Shown here: in pieces, positions 34,874-43,974 of the stretch
Position numbering within the stretch: position 1 is the stretch's first letter
How the letters are laid out: every line of letters starts with the position of its first letter
Origin: Bog-756 sp963813525
Lineage (GTDB): Bacteria; Actinomycetota; Acidimicrobiia; Acidimicrobiales; RAAP-2
Assembly (NCBI GenBank): GCA_963813525.1
Contig: CAWEZI010000004.1
Coordinates: 179,411-243,410 of the forward strand
Direction: 5' to 3'
DNA length: 64,000 nt
Notes under the pieces: generated by a model
Seen by the model: only the letters and a program-made list of their open reading frames with translations
The model's database searches: none
What the model was told of the DNA's origin: nothing
Program-made: the position numbers and the translations under genes

Positions 34874-35446
34874 ATGTGCGGTAGTCGATCTCTTCTTCTC
34901 GACGTTGCAGTATTTGACAGTGAACCAACGCCAACAGTTCGAAACGCCGATTCGAGGCCGCGGACGAAGCGCACCAGGTCAACGTCACTACGAGCAGGCG
35001 CCGCCGCTCTCCTTGCCGTGATCAGTGCTGTCCACTTACATCTCTGGTTCGCCGGTTACCGCAACTTGAACACAATCGGTCCGCTCTTCCTGGTTGCAGT
35101 GGTTGCGGCGGCGGTCCTCGCCGTTGTCGTTCTCGTACGCATCAATACGGCGATTGCTGCGTTAGCAGTTTTGTTCGCAGCGGGTACATTGACCGCGAAT
35201 CTCTTGAGCCTGCTGCTTCCCGACGGAATCATTCGCTTCAAAGAGGTGGGCGTCTCCTACTCCGGTGGATTCGCCATTGCCGCAGAGCTAGGGGTGGTAG
35301 CACTCGTTGGCGCCTGGGCACACAGACAAGTGCGACTCGAGCGCAACCAGTCCGACTCCGATCATCGAGAGAGTCTGCCGGCCAGTCCGTTTCGCCGGTC
35401 GCCAGGTCAGCTAGAGCTCGAGAGAGCAGCTGAGAGGGGGCAGTGA
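34874..35446 (+). CDS. Four-helix membrane protein upstream of an anti-sigma factor
   Basis: 190 residues from the ATG at 34874 (AAAGGA about 7 nt upstream); the longer frame from 34790 lacks a ribosome-binding site. Hydrophobic segments near residues 40-58, 63-85, 88-112 and 122-145 with a HLHLWFAGYRNLNTIGPLF loop, then a charged tail. The stop overlaps the ATG of the following anti-sigma gene, so the two work together. Family unknown; a sensor or membrane partner role is inference. Confidence 0.65.
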   Translation: MCGSRSLLLDVAVFDSEPTPTVRNADSRPRTKRTRSTSLRAGAAALLAVISAVHLHLWFAGYRNLNTIGPLFLVAVVAAAVLAVVVLVRINTAIAALAVLFAAGTLTANLLSLLLPDGIIRFKEVGVSYSGGFAIAAELGVVALVGAWAHRQVRLERNQSDSDHRESLPASPFRRSPGQLELERAAERGQ

Positions 35447-36171
35447 TGAGAGCCGACGAGGTCGGTGGCAGAAATCCGTGCGATGACACGGAGCCATCGT
35501 TGGCCGAACTGGCCCTCGGCATATTGCCGGGGACCGAAAGGGCCCAGGTGCTGGCGCACCTCGAGGGGTGCGAACGTTGCCGGGACGAGGCGGAGAGATC
35601 GGCAGCCACCGCTGACACCCTCCTCCACCTGGCCCCCGAGATCGAACCTCTGCTCGGACTCGAAGTCAGGTTGTTCCAACCACACCCATTTTCCGCGCCG
35701 AGCCGGAGGGTCAAGGTTGGCCGAAAGCCGATCAACGGATCTCTGACTCGACTATCACACAGAGTTTGGGTTGTCGTCGTGGCCGCCGCATTTACGGTCG
35801 GCATCGCTCTCGGGTTCGGAGGCGGATGGGCGACCACCAATGGGGTAGCGGCGACTACGAGCTTGCGTCCGCGCTACGTGACCAGCGCCACGGCCTTGCT
35901 GACATCGGACACCCGCGACATCGGAACCGTGGTCACCGTCGGTGGCCCACCAGTGTGGATGCTCATGACAGTGCAAGACAGATCCGTAAACGAGTCTGTG
36001 ACCTGTGATGTAACTACAGCCAATGGAGACCACGTCACCGTGGGGAGCTTCCAACTCCATGAAGGGCAAGGCGCCTGGGCCGCCAGGCTGCCGAGTTCGG
36101 TCGTCCCTGTCCGTTCGGCTCGCATAGTCGCCCCGGGTGGCGTCGTCGTTGGTTCGGCGACGTTTACCTGA
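35443..36171 (+). CDS. Zinc-binding (ZAS) transmembrane anti-sigma factor
   Basis: 242 residues. The N-terminal ZAS motif (LAHLEGCERCRDEAE, H-x3-C-x2-C, about residues 42-49), one membrane helix (about 108-130) and an extracytoplasmic domain that ends GQGAWAARLPS...VVGSATFT, homologous to the outer domain of the anti-sigma at 32938. No sigma gene is adjacent on this strand, so the partner may be the divergent ECF factor at 33588 or one elsewhere. ATGA overlap with the upstream membrane protein. Confidence 0.8.
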   Translation: MMRADEVGGRNPCDDTEPSLAELALGILPGTERAQVLAHLEGCERCRDEAERSAATADTLLHLAPEIEPLLGLEVRLFQPHPFSAPSRRVKVGRKPINGSLTRLSHRVWVVVVAAAFTVGIALGFGGGWATTNGVAATTSLRPRYVTSATALLTSDTRDIGTVVTVGGPPVWMLMTVQDRSVNESVTCDVTTANGDHVTVGSFQLHEGQGAWAARLPSSVVPVRSARIVAPGGVVVGSATFT

Positions 36172-36257
36172 TGGCGACTCAACAGTTAGCTGTCTCCAAT
36201 CTCTGCGGTCGGCACTGGCCAGCGATGACGGGCGCTGGACCTCGGATCACGGCGAAG

Positions 36258-36296
36258 TGGTGAGGCCGGCAAGGATCGAACCCGCGACCCTGAATA
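36258..36296 (-). other. tRNA-like 3' end (att-site remnant)
   Basis: Read on the minus strand, GCGGG-TTCGATC-CTTGC is a T arm with two G-T pairs, followed by a seven-base acceptor strand CGGCCTC, an A and CCA. The anticodon arm is not convincing and the 5' half is missing. The amino-acid identity is unclear. It is called because a tandem repeat lies 150 bp away exactly as at the two tRNA-Thr fragments. Confidence 0.4.
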
Positions 36297-36404
36297 ATCA
36301 TTCCTCTGATGGCTGCAAATGGGTAGGTATGAAACGATCTGCGGCTCAATGAGCTGCAACGATGATGGTTCCGGAAGATTTCCTGACGAGAACGAACGAT
36401 GAGA

Positions 36405-36428
36405 TTTGTAGGACGTTTTGTAGGACAG
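36405..36428 (-). repeat. Tandem 12-bp repeat, integrase-arm-like
   Basis: On the minus strand CTGTCCTACAAA is followed directly by ACGTCCTACAAA. The same pair, with small changes, lies at 38713-38735 and 46337-46360. Spacing from the tRNA-like 3' end is 150 bp. Confidence 0.55.
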
Positions 36429-36716
36429 ATCTCCCGAGGCGACTCGCACGAGCGCTCGCTGACATCCTGATGTGGACTCCTGAGCTCGCCTTCACCTACC
36501 GCCTCGCGATGTCGTCGCTTTGCGGGAATTCATCCCGCTCATTGCCGGAGGGATCGACTCCACAGGGACGGCCGGGTACTTTCAAATGTCTTGCAGCAGA
36601 GGCTCGCGTGCCGTGCCATCCGAGGAACGTCACATACGCGAAGAACTCGGGCGACCATACGTCGAACGTGAACTTATGGTCGGTCAGGTTAAGGCTCAGC
36701 GCTCCCCGATGGTCGC

Positions 36717-37040
36717 TTGAAGGTCAGGGTGCCGTCCGTCGGCCATCTTGCGGGCAAGAATCCGGTGATAGGTGAGTTGCCGAGCGAAGATGATCAGCAA
36801 CGTTCCATCGAGTTGGGTTCTCAGATCGTTCAGGACACCCCTCAGTTTGCTGCCGCGGTCAGGAAGATCGTTAAGGACGATGATCTCTGTGGGCGTTTAC
36901 ACGCTGAAATAGCGTTCCTTGCCAGCCACGCAGGCGAAGTGCTCGGTCGATGGGCCGCAGTGATGCTCAATGCCGAGGTCTACGCTGAGGTCATTGATCG
37001 CCACGTTGAATTGGCGGGCGACCTAGTGATCCGTCGCTGA
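36717..37040 (+). CDS. Hypothetical helical protein, possibly truncated by the IS630
   Basis: Up to 107 residues from a TTG at 36717, with GTG alternatives within the first five codons. The sequence is helix-like and soluble (QQRSIELGSQIVQDTPQF, GRLHAEIAFLASHAGEVLGRW) and ends 28 bp before the IS630 transposase start. No family recognised. A protein-like frame on the far side of the IS (38180-38419) could be the other part of a disrupted gene, but the frames cannot be joined from sequence alone. Confidence 0.35.
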   Translation: MKVRVPSVGHLAGKNPVIGELPSEDDQQRSIELGSQIVQDTPQFAAAVRKIVKDDDLCGRLHAEIAFLASHAGEVLGRWAAVMLNAEVYAEVIDRHVELAGDLVIRR

Positions 37041-37067
37041 TATAGCTCTGATAGCTACAGTGGCAGC

Positions 37068-38177
37068 ATGACCACTGTGACTGCGCCTCCTTTGGCAATG
37101 ACCAAGAGACAGCGACGCGAGCTGGAGGTGATCGCCCGCTCGACTTCGATGGGACACCGCAAGGTGGTCCAAGCCAAGGCGCTACTGCTCGCGGCTGACG
37201 GGGTTGGCACGAACGAAGTGGCCCGCCGGTGCCACACCACCAACGATTCGGTGCGGGCCTGGCGTCGACGGTTCGAAGCCGAAGGCGTCGATGGCGTCGG
37301 ACGGATCGCTCCGGGCAGGGGACGGACGTCATGGCTGCCCGACGGCACGGTTGCCGCCGTTGTCCACGACACGCTCCACGAACAGCCCGACGACGGTTCG
37401 ACGCAATGGACGACGCGCACTATGGCCAGGCGATTCGGCATCGGCAAGGACACCGTGGCCCGCATCTGGCGCGACCACAATCTGAAACCCTGGAAGGTCG
37501 AGACCTTCAAGCTGTCCACCGACCCCCACTTCGACGAGAAGCTGGTCGATGTTGTCGGGCTCTATCTCAACCCGCCCGAGCGGGCGGTCATGTTCAGTTT
37601 CGACGAGAAAACCCAGGTGCAGGCCCTTGATCGCACCCAGCCCTCACTGCCCATGAAGCCAGGGCGGGGTGGAACTATGACCCATGACTACAAGCGCCAC
37701 GGCACGACTGATCTGTTCGCGGCCATGAACGTGGCCACCGGGGAGGTCCTTTACGACACCCGGCGCTCGCATGCGGCCACCGACGTGCTCCGGTTCTTTA
37801 AGCTGCTCGACCTGCACGTTCCGAAGCACCTCGAGATCCACGTGGTCCTCGACAACCTCTCCGCCCACAAGGCTCCGCCGGTTGCCGAGTGGTTGGCAGA
37901 CCCGAAGCGTGCCCGCTGGCACCTCCACTTCACCCCGACCTCCTCATCGTGGCTCAACCTTGTCGAGCGCTGGTTCGGAGAACTCACCGAGCGGCGTCTC
38001 CGCCGTGGCGTGTTCACCTCGGTACCCGATCTCATCGACGCCATCGAGACCTGCACCGAGCACTGGAACGACGACCCTCAGCCCTTCATCTGGCACAAGA
38101 CGGCGCAGGAGATCATCAAGAAGATACGTCGAGGTCGGACTTCACTTACCCGAGTCAAATCCGCGACGCGCGACTAG
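37068..38177 (+). CDS. IS630 family transposase
   Basis: 369 residues. An N-terminal helix-turn-helix region (GTNEVARRCHTTNDSVRAWRRRF) is followed by a DDE domain: first aspartate in FSFDEKTQVQAL, second in HVVLDNLSAHKAP, glutamate in TPTSSSWLNLVERWFGEL. Full length and intact, so the element may be active. IS630 elements insert at TA and encode a single transposase. Terminal inverted repeats were not resolved; a TAGCT-N5-AGCTA inverted repeat lies just upstream of the start. Confidence 0.9.
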   Translation: MTTVTAPPLAMTKRQRRELEVIARSTSMGHRKVVQAKALLLAADGVGTNEVARRCHTTNDSVRAWRRRFEAEGVDGVGRIAPGRGRTSWLPDGTVAAVVHDTLHEQPDDGSTQWTTRTMARRFGIGKDTVARIWRDHNLKPWKVETFKLSTDPHFDEKLVDVVGLYLNPPERAVMFSFDEKTQVQALDRTQPSLPMKPGRGGTMTHDYKRHGTTDLFAAMNVATGEVLYDTRRSHAATDVLRFFKLLDLHVPKHLEIHVVLDNLSAHKAPPVAEWLADPKRARWHLHFTPTSSSWLNLVERWFGELTERRLRRGVFTSVPDLIDAIETCTEHWNDDPQPFIWHKTAQEIIKKIRRGRTSLTRVKSATRD

Positions 38178-38179
38178 AC

Positions 38180-38419
38180 TGGATAGCCGGCATCCTCGAT
38201 GCTCGCTACCCGCCCGACGACACTCGGCGGCAGAAGAGGGCGCGCAGTAGTGCAGCAGTTCAGATTGAAGCTGGGCGGGACGGCGATTGGCTCGCTGACC
38301 GGATTGTAGTGATCAGTCAGCTCGCCGAGAACCTTAATCGAGGTACTGTCCAACTAGCCTTGCAACTCGTGCCGGTCCAATGGTGGGAAGCGCGACTTGG
38401 CACGAGTCCTTCGGACTGA
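38180..38419 (+). pseudogene. Protein-like 3' gene remnant downstream of the IS630
   Basis: An open stretch of 80 codons with ordinary amino-acid composition (IAGILDARYPPDDTRRQKR, then DWLADRIVVISQLAENLNRGTVQLAL and QLVPVQWWEARL), lacking its own start signals. Position right after the transposase suggests the tail of a gene cut by the insertion. Unknown family. Confidence 0.3.
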
Positions 38420-38563
38420 ACTAGCCATCTTCCCTGTGGCCGCCTTGCCTGTAACGGCGAGCCGCCGGAAGCGAACACCACAGCTTGGAGCGGGGAAGAA
38501 GGTCTCCGACCCGTCGGATCGAATATGGGATGGCTCTCGACTCATGAGGCCAAACATCACCAG

Positions 38564-38612
38564 TGGAGCCTGGGAGGAGAATCGAACTCCTGACCTACGC
38601 ATTACGAGTGCG
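38564..38612 (-). other. 3' half of tRNA-Thr(CGT), att-site copy 1
   Basis: Minus strand: anticodon loop CTCGTAA with the TGCGT strand of its stem, variable loop AGGTC, T arm AGGAG-TTCGATT-CTCCT, acceptor strand CCCAGGC, discriminator T and encoded CCA. The D arm and 5' acceptor strand are absent; the neighbouring bases are element DNA. An identical block is at 46188 and at the window end, as expected for attL-type duplications made by a tRNA-integrating element. Confidence 0.85.
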
Positions 38613-38712
38613 AAAATGGACCGGAAATGACGGTTGCCAGCCGGAAGCAATCGAGCGTTATCCCTTGTCACTGCTATTGGAGTGGAAGCAACCGGAATCG
38701 GGCGGATCCCGA

Positions 38713-38735
38713 GTCGTAGGCCAGTTTGTAGGCCA
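38713..38735 (-). repeat. Tandem 12-bp repeat beside tRNA-Thr fragment 1
   Basis: Minus strand CTGGCCTACAAA followed by CTGGCCTACGAC. The first GTAGG of the plus strand begins 151 bp from the tRNA CCA end. Confidence 0.6.
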
Positions 38736-38911
38736 GCCGCGTCGACCCGTCCGCGAATCTGGCTCTCCGCCCCGATTCAGGCTCACTTCGTCATTCGAGA
38801 CGACGCTATTCGAAGCGAAGGCCCGTGCGGTGGGCAGGAGCAGATAGGAGCCTGGTACTGCAACCTGGCCCGCTTCGGGCAGCTGCAAGGCACAAGATCG
38901 GGCTGCGCTGG

Positions 38912-41602
38912 CTAGAGATCGAGGCCGCGCAGCTCCCGGCGCGACGCGATACCGAGCTTGCCATAGATGTTTTGGAGGTGGTACTCGATTGCCTTTCGGC
39001 TCACATAGAGCTCCGACGCGGCCTCAGGATTGGAATACCCCTTCGCCACGAGCACGGCCACGTCACGCTCACGGTCGGTCAGCTCGAGCGAAGATCTGGC
39101 TGATCTGCGAGGGGTACGTGCTCCGGCGCGCTTGAGATCGGACTGCACCCGGCTGGCGAATGGCTCGGCGGCGACGGACAGTAATGCCTGATGCGCGGTG
39201 TGAAGGGTCGCCACTGCTTGGGTCCGTTCACCTCGATCCAGTTGCAGTTGGCCTTGTGCATGGAGCAACAGGGTCCTCTCGAGAAACGGGTCATCAGGGC
39301 CGAACTCGTCCAGCGCGCGGGCGAACAACTCGTTCGCCCGGTCGAGCTCGCTCCGGGCCTTCGCCAATCGAGCCCGCAACCCGAGGAGTCGGGCACCCAT
39401 ATCGAGACCCCGGACCGCCGCCGCCAATTCGAGCCCCTCGACGGAGGTTCGGGCCCGTTCAAGCTGGCCGGTCTCGATCAGCGCTATCGCCTGGGATGGC
39501 CAGAAGGTCAACGCTGCCAGCAACGGTGCCGCGGCGACGAGGGGATCGAGGGCCTCGATGATTCGCTCGGGTTCACCGTTTGCCATGCCCAGGGTGGCTG
39601 TGGCGATACGGGCCATGCCGACGCCTTCGACTGCACCGAGGCGCGCCGCAGACTCTGCCGCCGCGGCCACGTGTGCCTCAGCGCGTTCGGCGTCGCCTCG
39701 GTAGGCCAGGATCGTGGCGAGCAATCCGTGGCACGCCGCTTCCTCGACGCCCCGATGATCATCGGCGGCGATTCCCAACCCGGTCCGAGCGTGCACGAGC
39801 GCCTCGTCCCACTCGCCCGTCGTCAGCAGTGCGCTGCCCAACTGCCGGTGGGTGCGGGCAAGCTCAACCGGAATGAAACCACGCTGGGTGAGGGCGACCA
39901 CGGCTCGCAGGTCGGCCAGGCCAGCATGAACCTGACCGGCCAGTAGGGAAAGGGTGGCACGGACAACCAACATGTCCACTTCGTCGCCGGGCACTTCCTC
40001 GGCCGGTTGTGGGAGGCGCTGGCGCAGACGAACCAGACCCGACGCCGCCCCGTGCATATGCCCTTCGGCCAAGGCGGCGTGGATATTGGCAAGCCGCTCC
40101 GCGGAGGTGTGCGGAGATGACAGCGCCAGTGCCTGAGCGGCGGCCCGAGCGGCCCCAGGTCCGTGGCCCAGGGTGATGTGGATCTCCGCCAGCTCGGCCC
40201 ACGCACGGGCGGCCATGGTCCGCGAATCGAGTCCGTCTGAGTCCTCCTCCTCGACCACTCGCTCGAGCCACTGCCGGGCATCCCCTGCGCGGCCTTGGTC
40301 CCACTCGAGCAACCCCAACACCAGGCTCCGGCCCGGCCCGTCTTCGATCGACTCGATGTCGGGTCGAAGGGCTTCTGCGCGGTCCAGCTGCCCGCCATTG
40401 ACATAGGCCAAGCCGGCATTCACCAGCCTGCGCTGCGCATCCGCAGAATCGACGCTCAGCGACGCGGCCCACTGGAAGGTTCGCCCGGCCTCGATCTTGT
40501 TCCCCGCGTCCAGTTCGTGCCGCGCCTTCGTCTCGAGCTCGCCCGCCAGCACCTCGTCGGCTCCGTCAGCGGCGGCCACCCGATGAGCGAGGGCCAGTGC
40601 CGAGTTGGTGCCCTGGGCGGCGGCGTGGTGAAGGTCACGGCGGCGCCTCGGTGAGAGATCGTCGTACACCGCCTGGCGGTAGAGGGGATGGACGAACTCA
40701 ACGGGAGAACCGGGTTCTCGTGGCTCCCAATGGACGAAGCCGGTGCCCAAGAGCTCGTCGAACGGCTCGACCGGGGAACTGACGCCCGCCAGACGAGCGA
40801 CAACCGTCAGTGGGGCGCGCTGGTTGATAACGGCCATGGCAGCAACGAGGGCGCGTGCTGACTCTGGCGCTTCGGAAAGGCGCGCCGTCACTGCGGAAGT
40901 CAGCGACCGCGGCGCCGGAAGATCGCCAGTGGACCGCTGGAGATCCGCTGGGTTCAGTTCGCCAAGCAGGGTACGCAGGTACAACGGGTGGCCTGCGGTG
41001 TGGGAACGAAGGCGCTCAGCCTGATATGGGGTCAGATCGATCCCCGCCGATGATGCGAACATTTCGACTTCGTCAACGTCGAAAGGGGCCAGGGTGATGA
41101 TGAGGCATCGTTCGGGATCGGAACGGATGCGCTCCCACCCGTCGTGCGGTCCCGGTCGTGTCGTGACGAGCACGACGACCCGATCCTCGTCGAGCCGCTG
41201 CACGGCCGAGAGAAGCGCCTTGGACGACTCGCCATCGGCCCAGTGCAGGTCTTCAACCACGACAACGACCGGGCCGTCATCTTGAAGCCGGGACCAGACT
41301 TCGAGAATCTCCATGCCCGCAACGAAGCTCTCGGAAGACGTTGACCCGAGCTGGCGAGCGAGCTCGAAGGTTCGCCCAGCAGCGAGCTCGTCTGCCTGGG
41401 CATGCGTGGCCTGCATTCCCGCAGGAAGATGTGCCACGACATGGCGGACGAGCGCAGTCTTCCCCAGCCCGGCGTCCCCCTCCAACCACACCACCCGGGG
41501 ATGCCCCGACCGCGCCTCCTCGAATGCGCTGACGATGGCATCTCGTTCAGCGGCCCTACCGACGAGCAGACCTGTGGATCCGGGCCTTTCTAGCGTGGCC
41601 AT
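38912..41602 (-). CDS. LuxR family regulator of the large ATP-binding (LAL) type
   Basis: 896 residues. An AAA/STAND ATPase domain carries the Walker A motif GDAGLGKT (about 42-49) and Walker B in VVVVVEDLHWAD. A long helical TPR-like middle follows, and a C-terminal LuxR helix-turn-helix (LTDRERDVAVLVAKGYSNPEAASELYVSRKAIEYHLQNIYGKLG) ends the protein. LAL regulators (MalT type) bind a ligand and ATP, oligomerise and activate catabolic or antibiotic genes. Likely targets are the neighbours at 41.7-46.1 kb, whose shared promoter holds a strong palindrome, but this is inference. Confidence 0.9.
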   Translation of the reverse strand: MATLERPGSTGLLVGRAAERDAIVSAFEEARSGHPRVVWLEGDAGLGKTALVRHVVAHLPAGMQATHAQADELAAGRTFELARQLGSTSSESFVAGMEILEVWSRLQDDGPVVVVVEDLHWADGESSKALLSAVQRLDEDRVVVLVTTRPGPHDGWERIRSDPERCLIITLAPFDVDEVEMFASSAGIDLTPYQAERLRSHTAGHPLYLRTLLGELNPADLQRSTGDLPAPRSLTSAVTARLSEAPESARALVAAMAVINQRAPLTVVARLAGVSSPVEPFDELLGTGFVHWEPREPGSPVEFVHPLYRQAVYDDLSPRRRRDLHHAAAQGTNSALALAHRVAAADGADEVLAGELETKARHELDAGNKIEAGRTFQWAASLSVDSADAQRRLVNAGLAYVNGGQLDRAEALRPDIESIEDGPGRSLVLGLLEWDQGRAGDARQWLERVVEEEDSDGLDSRTMAARAWAELAEIHITLGHGPGAARAAAQALALSSPHTSAERLANIHAALAEGHMHGAASGLVRLRQRLPQPAEEVPGDEVDMLVVRATLSLLAGQVHAGLADLRAVVALTQRGFIPVELARTHRQLGSALLTTGEWDEALVHARTGLGIAADDHRGVEEAACHGLLATILAYRGDAERAEAHVAAAAESAARLGAVEGVGMARIATATLGMANGEPERIIEALDPLVAAAPLLAALTFWPSQAIALIETGQLERARTSVEGLELAAAVRGLDMGARLLGLRARLAKARSELDRANELFARALDEFGPDDPFLERTLLLHAQGQLQLDRGERTQAVATLHTAHQALLSVAAEPFASRVQSDLKRAGARTPRRSARSSLELTDRERDVAVLVAKGYSNPEAASELYVSRKAIEYHLQNIYGKLGIASRRELRGLDL

Positions 41603-41674
41603 GCCTAGACGGTAGCGGTTCGGATCGGCCCTCGGGCCCTTCAGATTCCCTGACGGAATCCTGTGTGCTGCGCG

Positions 41675-43136
41675 CTACGAGGGAATGGTCGCCGGCGGGT
41701 GCACCGCAGCCAGCCGCTCGTCAGTCACCCGGGAGACGTAGGCGATCAGTTCGGGGGACAGGCGGTAGAGGCGCTTGTGGTCGTACCAGCCTGTGATGAG
41801 GAGCCCAACCACGACTGCCCCCACGATCTCGAGCGCGAGCACGACAAGCGCGTGGGTCAAGCCAGCGTCACCACGTGCCCCGAAATACAGGACGGCGCGG
41901 GCTGCCGTGAGGACCTGGCGGAGCGGCTCGACGTGCCCGACGAAGTTGTAGAAACCCGGGAGGGCCTGGGTGGGAACCGTGCCGCCCGACGACGCCAAGG
42001 AGAGATAGACCAGCCCGAGCATGGCCAGGAGCTGCCCGATCGACCCGAAGGCGGCGAAGAGCGTCAGCGTGACGCTCGCAACCATCAGCGAGGCCAGGGA
42101 CAGGGACGGCCCAGAGCAGGCCGGTGTTGGGTGCGTCCATGCGCAGGATGCCCGCGGCCACGCCCACGATGGCGGCGTCGAGAACGGGGATGGCGACAAG
42201 AGCGACGGACCACTTCAAGAGGAGGATCTGCTGGCGTGCGATCGGGAGGGGCCGCCGCTGCTTCCAGCGTGGGCCCAGTTCGGTCGTGGAGTAGCCGAGG
42301 GCGCCGTCCAGGGAAGAGTTGACGATGGTGGCGCCGACGAAGCCAGCCAGCATCGCCAGGAGCGACACGTAGAACGCGCTGAGCCCGAGTGCCGTGTTCG
42401 GCGGGAGCGGCCGGTAGCTGACCGTCTCGAAGCGAATCGGGTCGTGCAGCTGCGCAGTGGCGAAAGCGGTGCTTCGGGCCGCAGTCGTGCTGTGACCAAC
42501 CAGCTGGTCTCCGATCGTCGAGGAGATCTGCTGGAAGGCCGGGGTCAGGACGCCCGCGGCCAGGTTGACACCCAGACTACCCAGGCGGCCGTTCTCCAAC
42601 AGCTGGACCGTGGGCTGCCCGGAGCTCCGTTCCGCCGCGGGTATGCCGTCCCCGGCGGCAGCGAGGAGCGAGTCGGTGAAGCCGGCCGGGATCACGATCG
42701 TGGCATAGGCACCCCCACGGTCCATCACCGCCTTCGCCTCATCCAATGTGGTGCGGCGCAGCTCCAGCTTGGTGCTCACCACGGACGAGCTGTTCAACGC
42801 CTGGACCACCGTGGCACCCTCGTCGACATGCTGGCCGTTCACACTGGCACCGCTGTCCTGGTTAACCACCATGACCGGAAGCCCATGCAAGTGCGCCGTC
42901 GGGTTCAGGACGGCGCCGATGTAGATGAAGGTCATCAGCACGACCAGCACGAGCGGGATGGCCAGCGGGAAGATCCACACGGACCTGACCCGCAAGACCA
43001 TCCTCGCCCGCACCGGCATCGACGGCACGGGACTGGCCTCAGTGGTCCCGTCCCGGGCCTCTCCGGCCTCGGGGGCGTGGTCAGCACCAGCGATGCGGGC
43101 GCTACCGAGAGCGTCTGAGTCGGATTGGGTGGGCAC
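41675..43136 (-). pseudogene. DUF3533/YhgE-Pip-like ABC-2 type membrane protein with a frameshift
   Basis: Starts at GTG 43136 behind AGGAGG. The first frame has a cytoplasmic leader, a membrane helix (FPLAIPLVLVVLMTFIYIGA), an extracytoplasmic domain (VNQDSGASVNG, GGAYATIVIPAGFT) and the first C-terminal helices, to APNTGLLWA. Homology then continues one base over (SLSLASLMVASVTLTLFAAFG ... LPGFYNFVGHVEPLRQVL) to 41675. One extra base (or two missing) near 42,100-42,120 explains it; the tract holds two copies of TCCCTG. Intact proteins of this type are exporters or infection receptors of about 480 residues. Confidence 0.75.
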
Positions 43137-43192
43137 GGCGGCCTCCTGACTGCTCTGGGTGGACGGGGTTCAGACGACGACGAGACGCCGCT

Positions 43193-43753
43193 TCAGCCGG
43201 CGGACGCCGCTTTGGCTGTCACGCTGGCCTGCTTCTGGCTGTACATGAGGGCAAGGAGCAGCGCACCGAAGGGGACTACCAGTCGCAGCACGAACTGACG
43301 TGAGTCCTGCGAGCCGGCGATGATCAACGAGGCCGTGCCCACCAGGAAGGCCAGTCCCCAAACTGCCGACAGCTTCCGATTGAGCTCATGGAACCGGGCC
43401 GTCTTCCACACCCGCTCGGGTGCCTGTTCCCGTGCGTAGGGCTCGGTGAAGGGCTTGCCGATCAGAATGGAACCGAAGACGATCAGGGTGAGTGATCCGT
43501 GGGCAACCGCCTGTGCGTAACGCCCCCAGGTGGCGATGTCGCTCGGGTGGATCGCCGCCAACAGTGCAAGCAGACCCCCGAAGTAGACGGTGCCGATGAC
43601 ATCGAACATATGGGTACTGCGACGGGCGAGCGCCCGCCCCAGGACTACCAGCGCAACCGCCAGACCGATGCCGGCTCCCCAGTACACCCCACCGATACGC
43701 ACGCCCAAGAGGAAGGCGACCCAGGGGGAAAAGCTCCAAATCAGGTTCTTCAT
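43193..43753 (-). CDS. Six-helix membrane protein of unknown function
   Basis: 186 residues, preceded by AAGGAG. About six hydrophobic segments (for example WSFSPWVAFLLGVRIGGVYW, YFGGLLALLAAIHP, GSLTLIVFGSILIGKPF, VWGLAFLVGTASLIIAG). It resembles the general layout of intracellular-septation-type membrane proteins but without a firm match. It is downstream of, and overlaps (ATGA), a small protein gene, and upstream of the DUF3533 gene, all on one transcript. Confidence 0.7.
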   Translation of the reverse strand: MKNLIWSFSPWVAFLLGVRIGGVYWGAGIGLAVALVVLGRALARRSTHMFDVIGTVYFGGLLALLAAIHPSDIATWGRYAQAVAHGSLTLIVFGSILIGKPFTEPYAREQAPERVWKTARFHELNRKLSAVWGLAFLVGTASLIIAGSQDSRQFVLRLVVPFGALLLALMYSQKQASVTAKAASAG

Positions 43754-43941
43754 GACAACTCCTTCTCAGTCGAGCCGGCCCTTTGGCCAGGCGTTTCGGT
43801 GCCGATCCGATAGAGGCTCTCGATCAGGGCGAGGAACTCGAGGTTTCCCGAGAAAGGCCGGGCCTGGGATTCCCCTGTGGCCCTCACCGTCCCGACGGCT
43901 CGTCCGTCCTTGCCTTCTGAGATCTCAACGATGATCTGCAC
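43750..43941 (-). CDS. Small conserved-looking protein, first gene of the membrane-protein operon
   Basis: 63 residues from a GTG at 43941. QIIVEISEGKDGRAVGTVRATG and a PFSGNLEFLALIESLYR helix look like a real small fold, and the stop overlaps the next start (ATGA). A similar small family exists in actinobacteria to my recollection, without a function. The shared promoter with the SDR gene lies just upstream. Confidence 0.6.
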   Translation of the reverse strand: MQIIVEISEGKDGRAVGTVRATGESQARPFSGNLEFLALIESLYRIGTETPGQRAGSTEKELS

Positions 43942-43974
43942 ATAGACCAGGTTGAACCTCCAGAGCGCTCAGAG

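Larger units (their letters stand above)
36172..36716. other. Region with a tRNA-like 3' end and tandem repeat; no gene supported
   Basis: Carries the att-like module described separately (36258-36428). A plus-strand frame of 137 codons across 36362-36775 lacks family similarity and a ribosome-binding site and is not called. Confidence 0.5.
38420..38911. other. Non-coding att-like region between IS630 and the LuxR gene
   Basis: Contains the first tRNA-Thr fragment and its 120-170 bp flank. No gene supported. The flank is about 80 percent identical to the flank of the second fragment at 46,240-46,360. Confidence 0.6.

Noticed and set aside
36362..36775. 137-codon plus-strand frame after the tRNA-like end
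   Set aside because: Overlaps the arm-like repeat, has no ribosome-binding site or similarity.
38354..38671. Minus-strand frame containing RRSGVRFSSQAP
   Set aside because: A translated tRNA 3' end, a well-known false gene; the same string appears at 46.2 kb.
41675..43136. Programmed frameshift in the DUF3533 gene
   Set aside because: No slippery heptamer or stimulatory hairpin at the junction; an indel is simpler.
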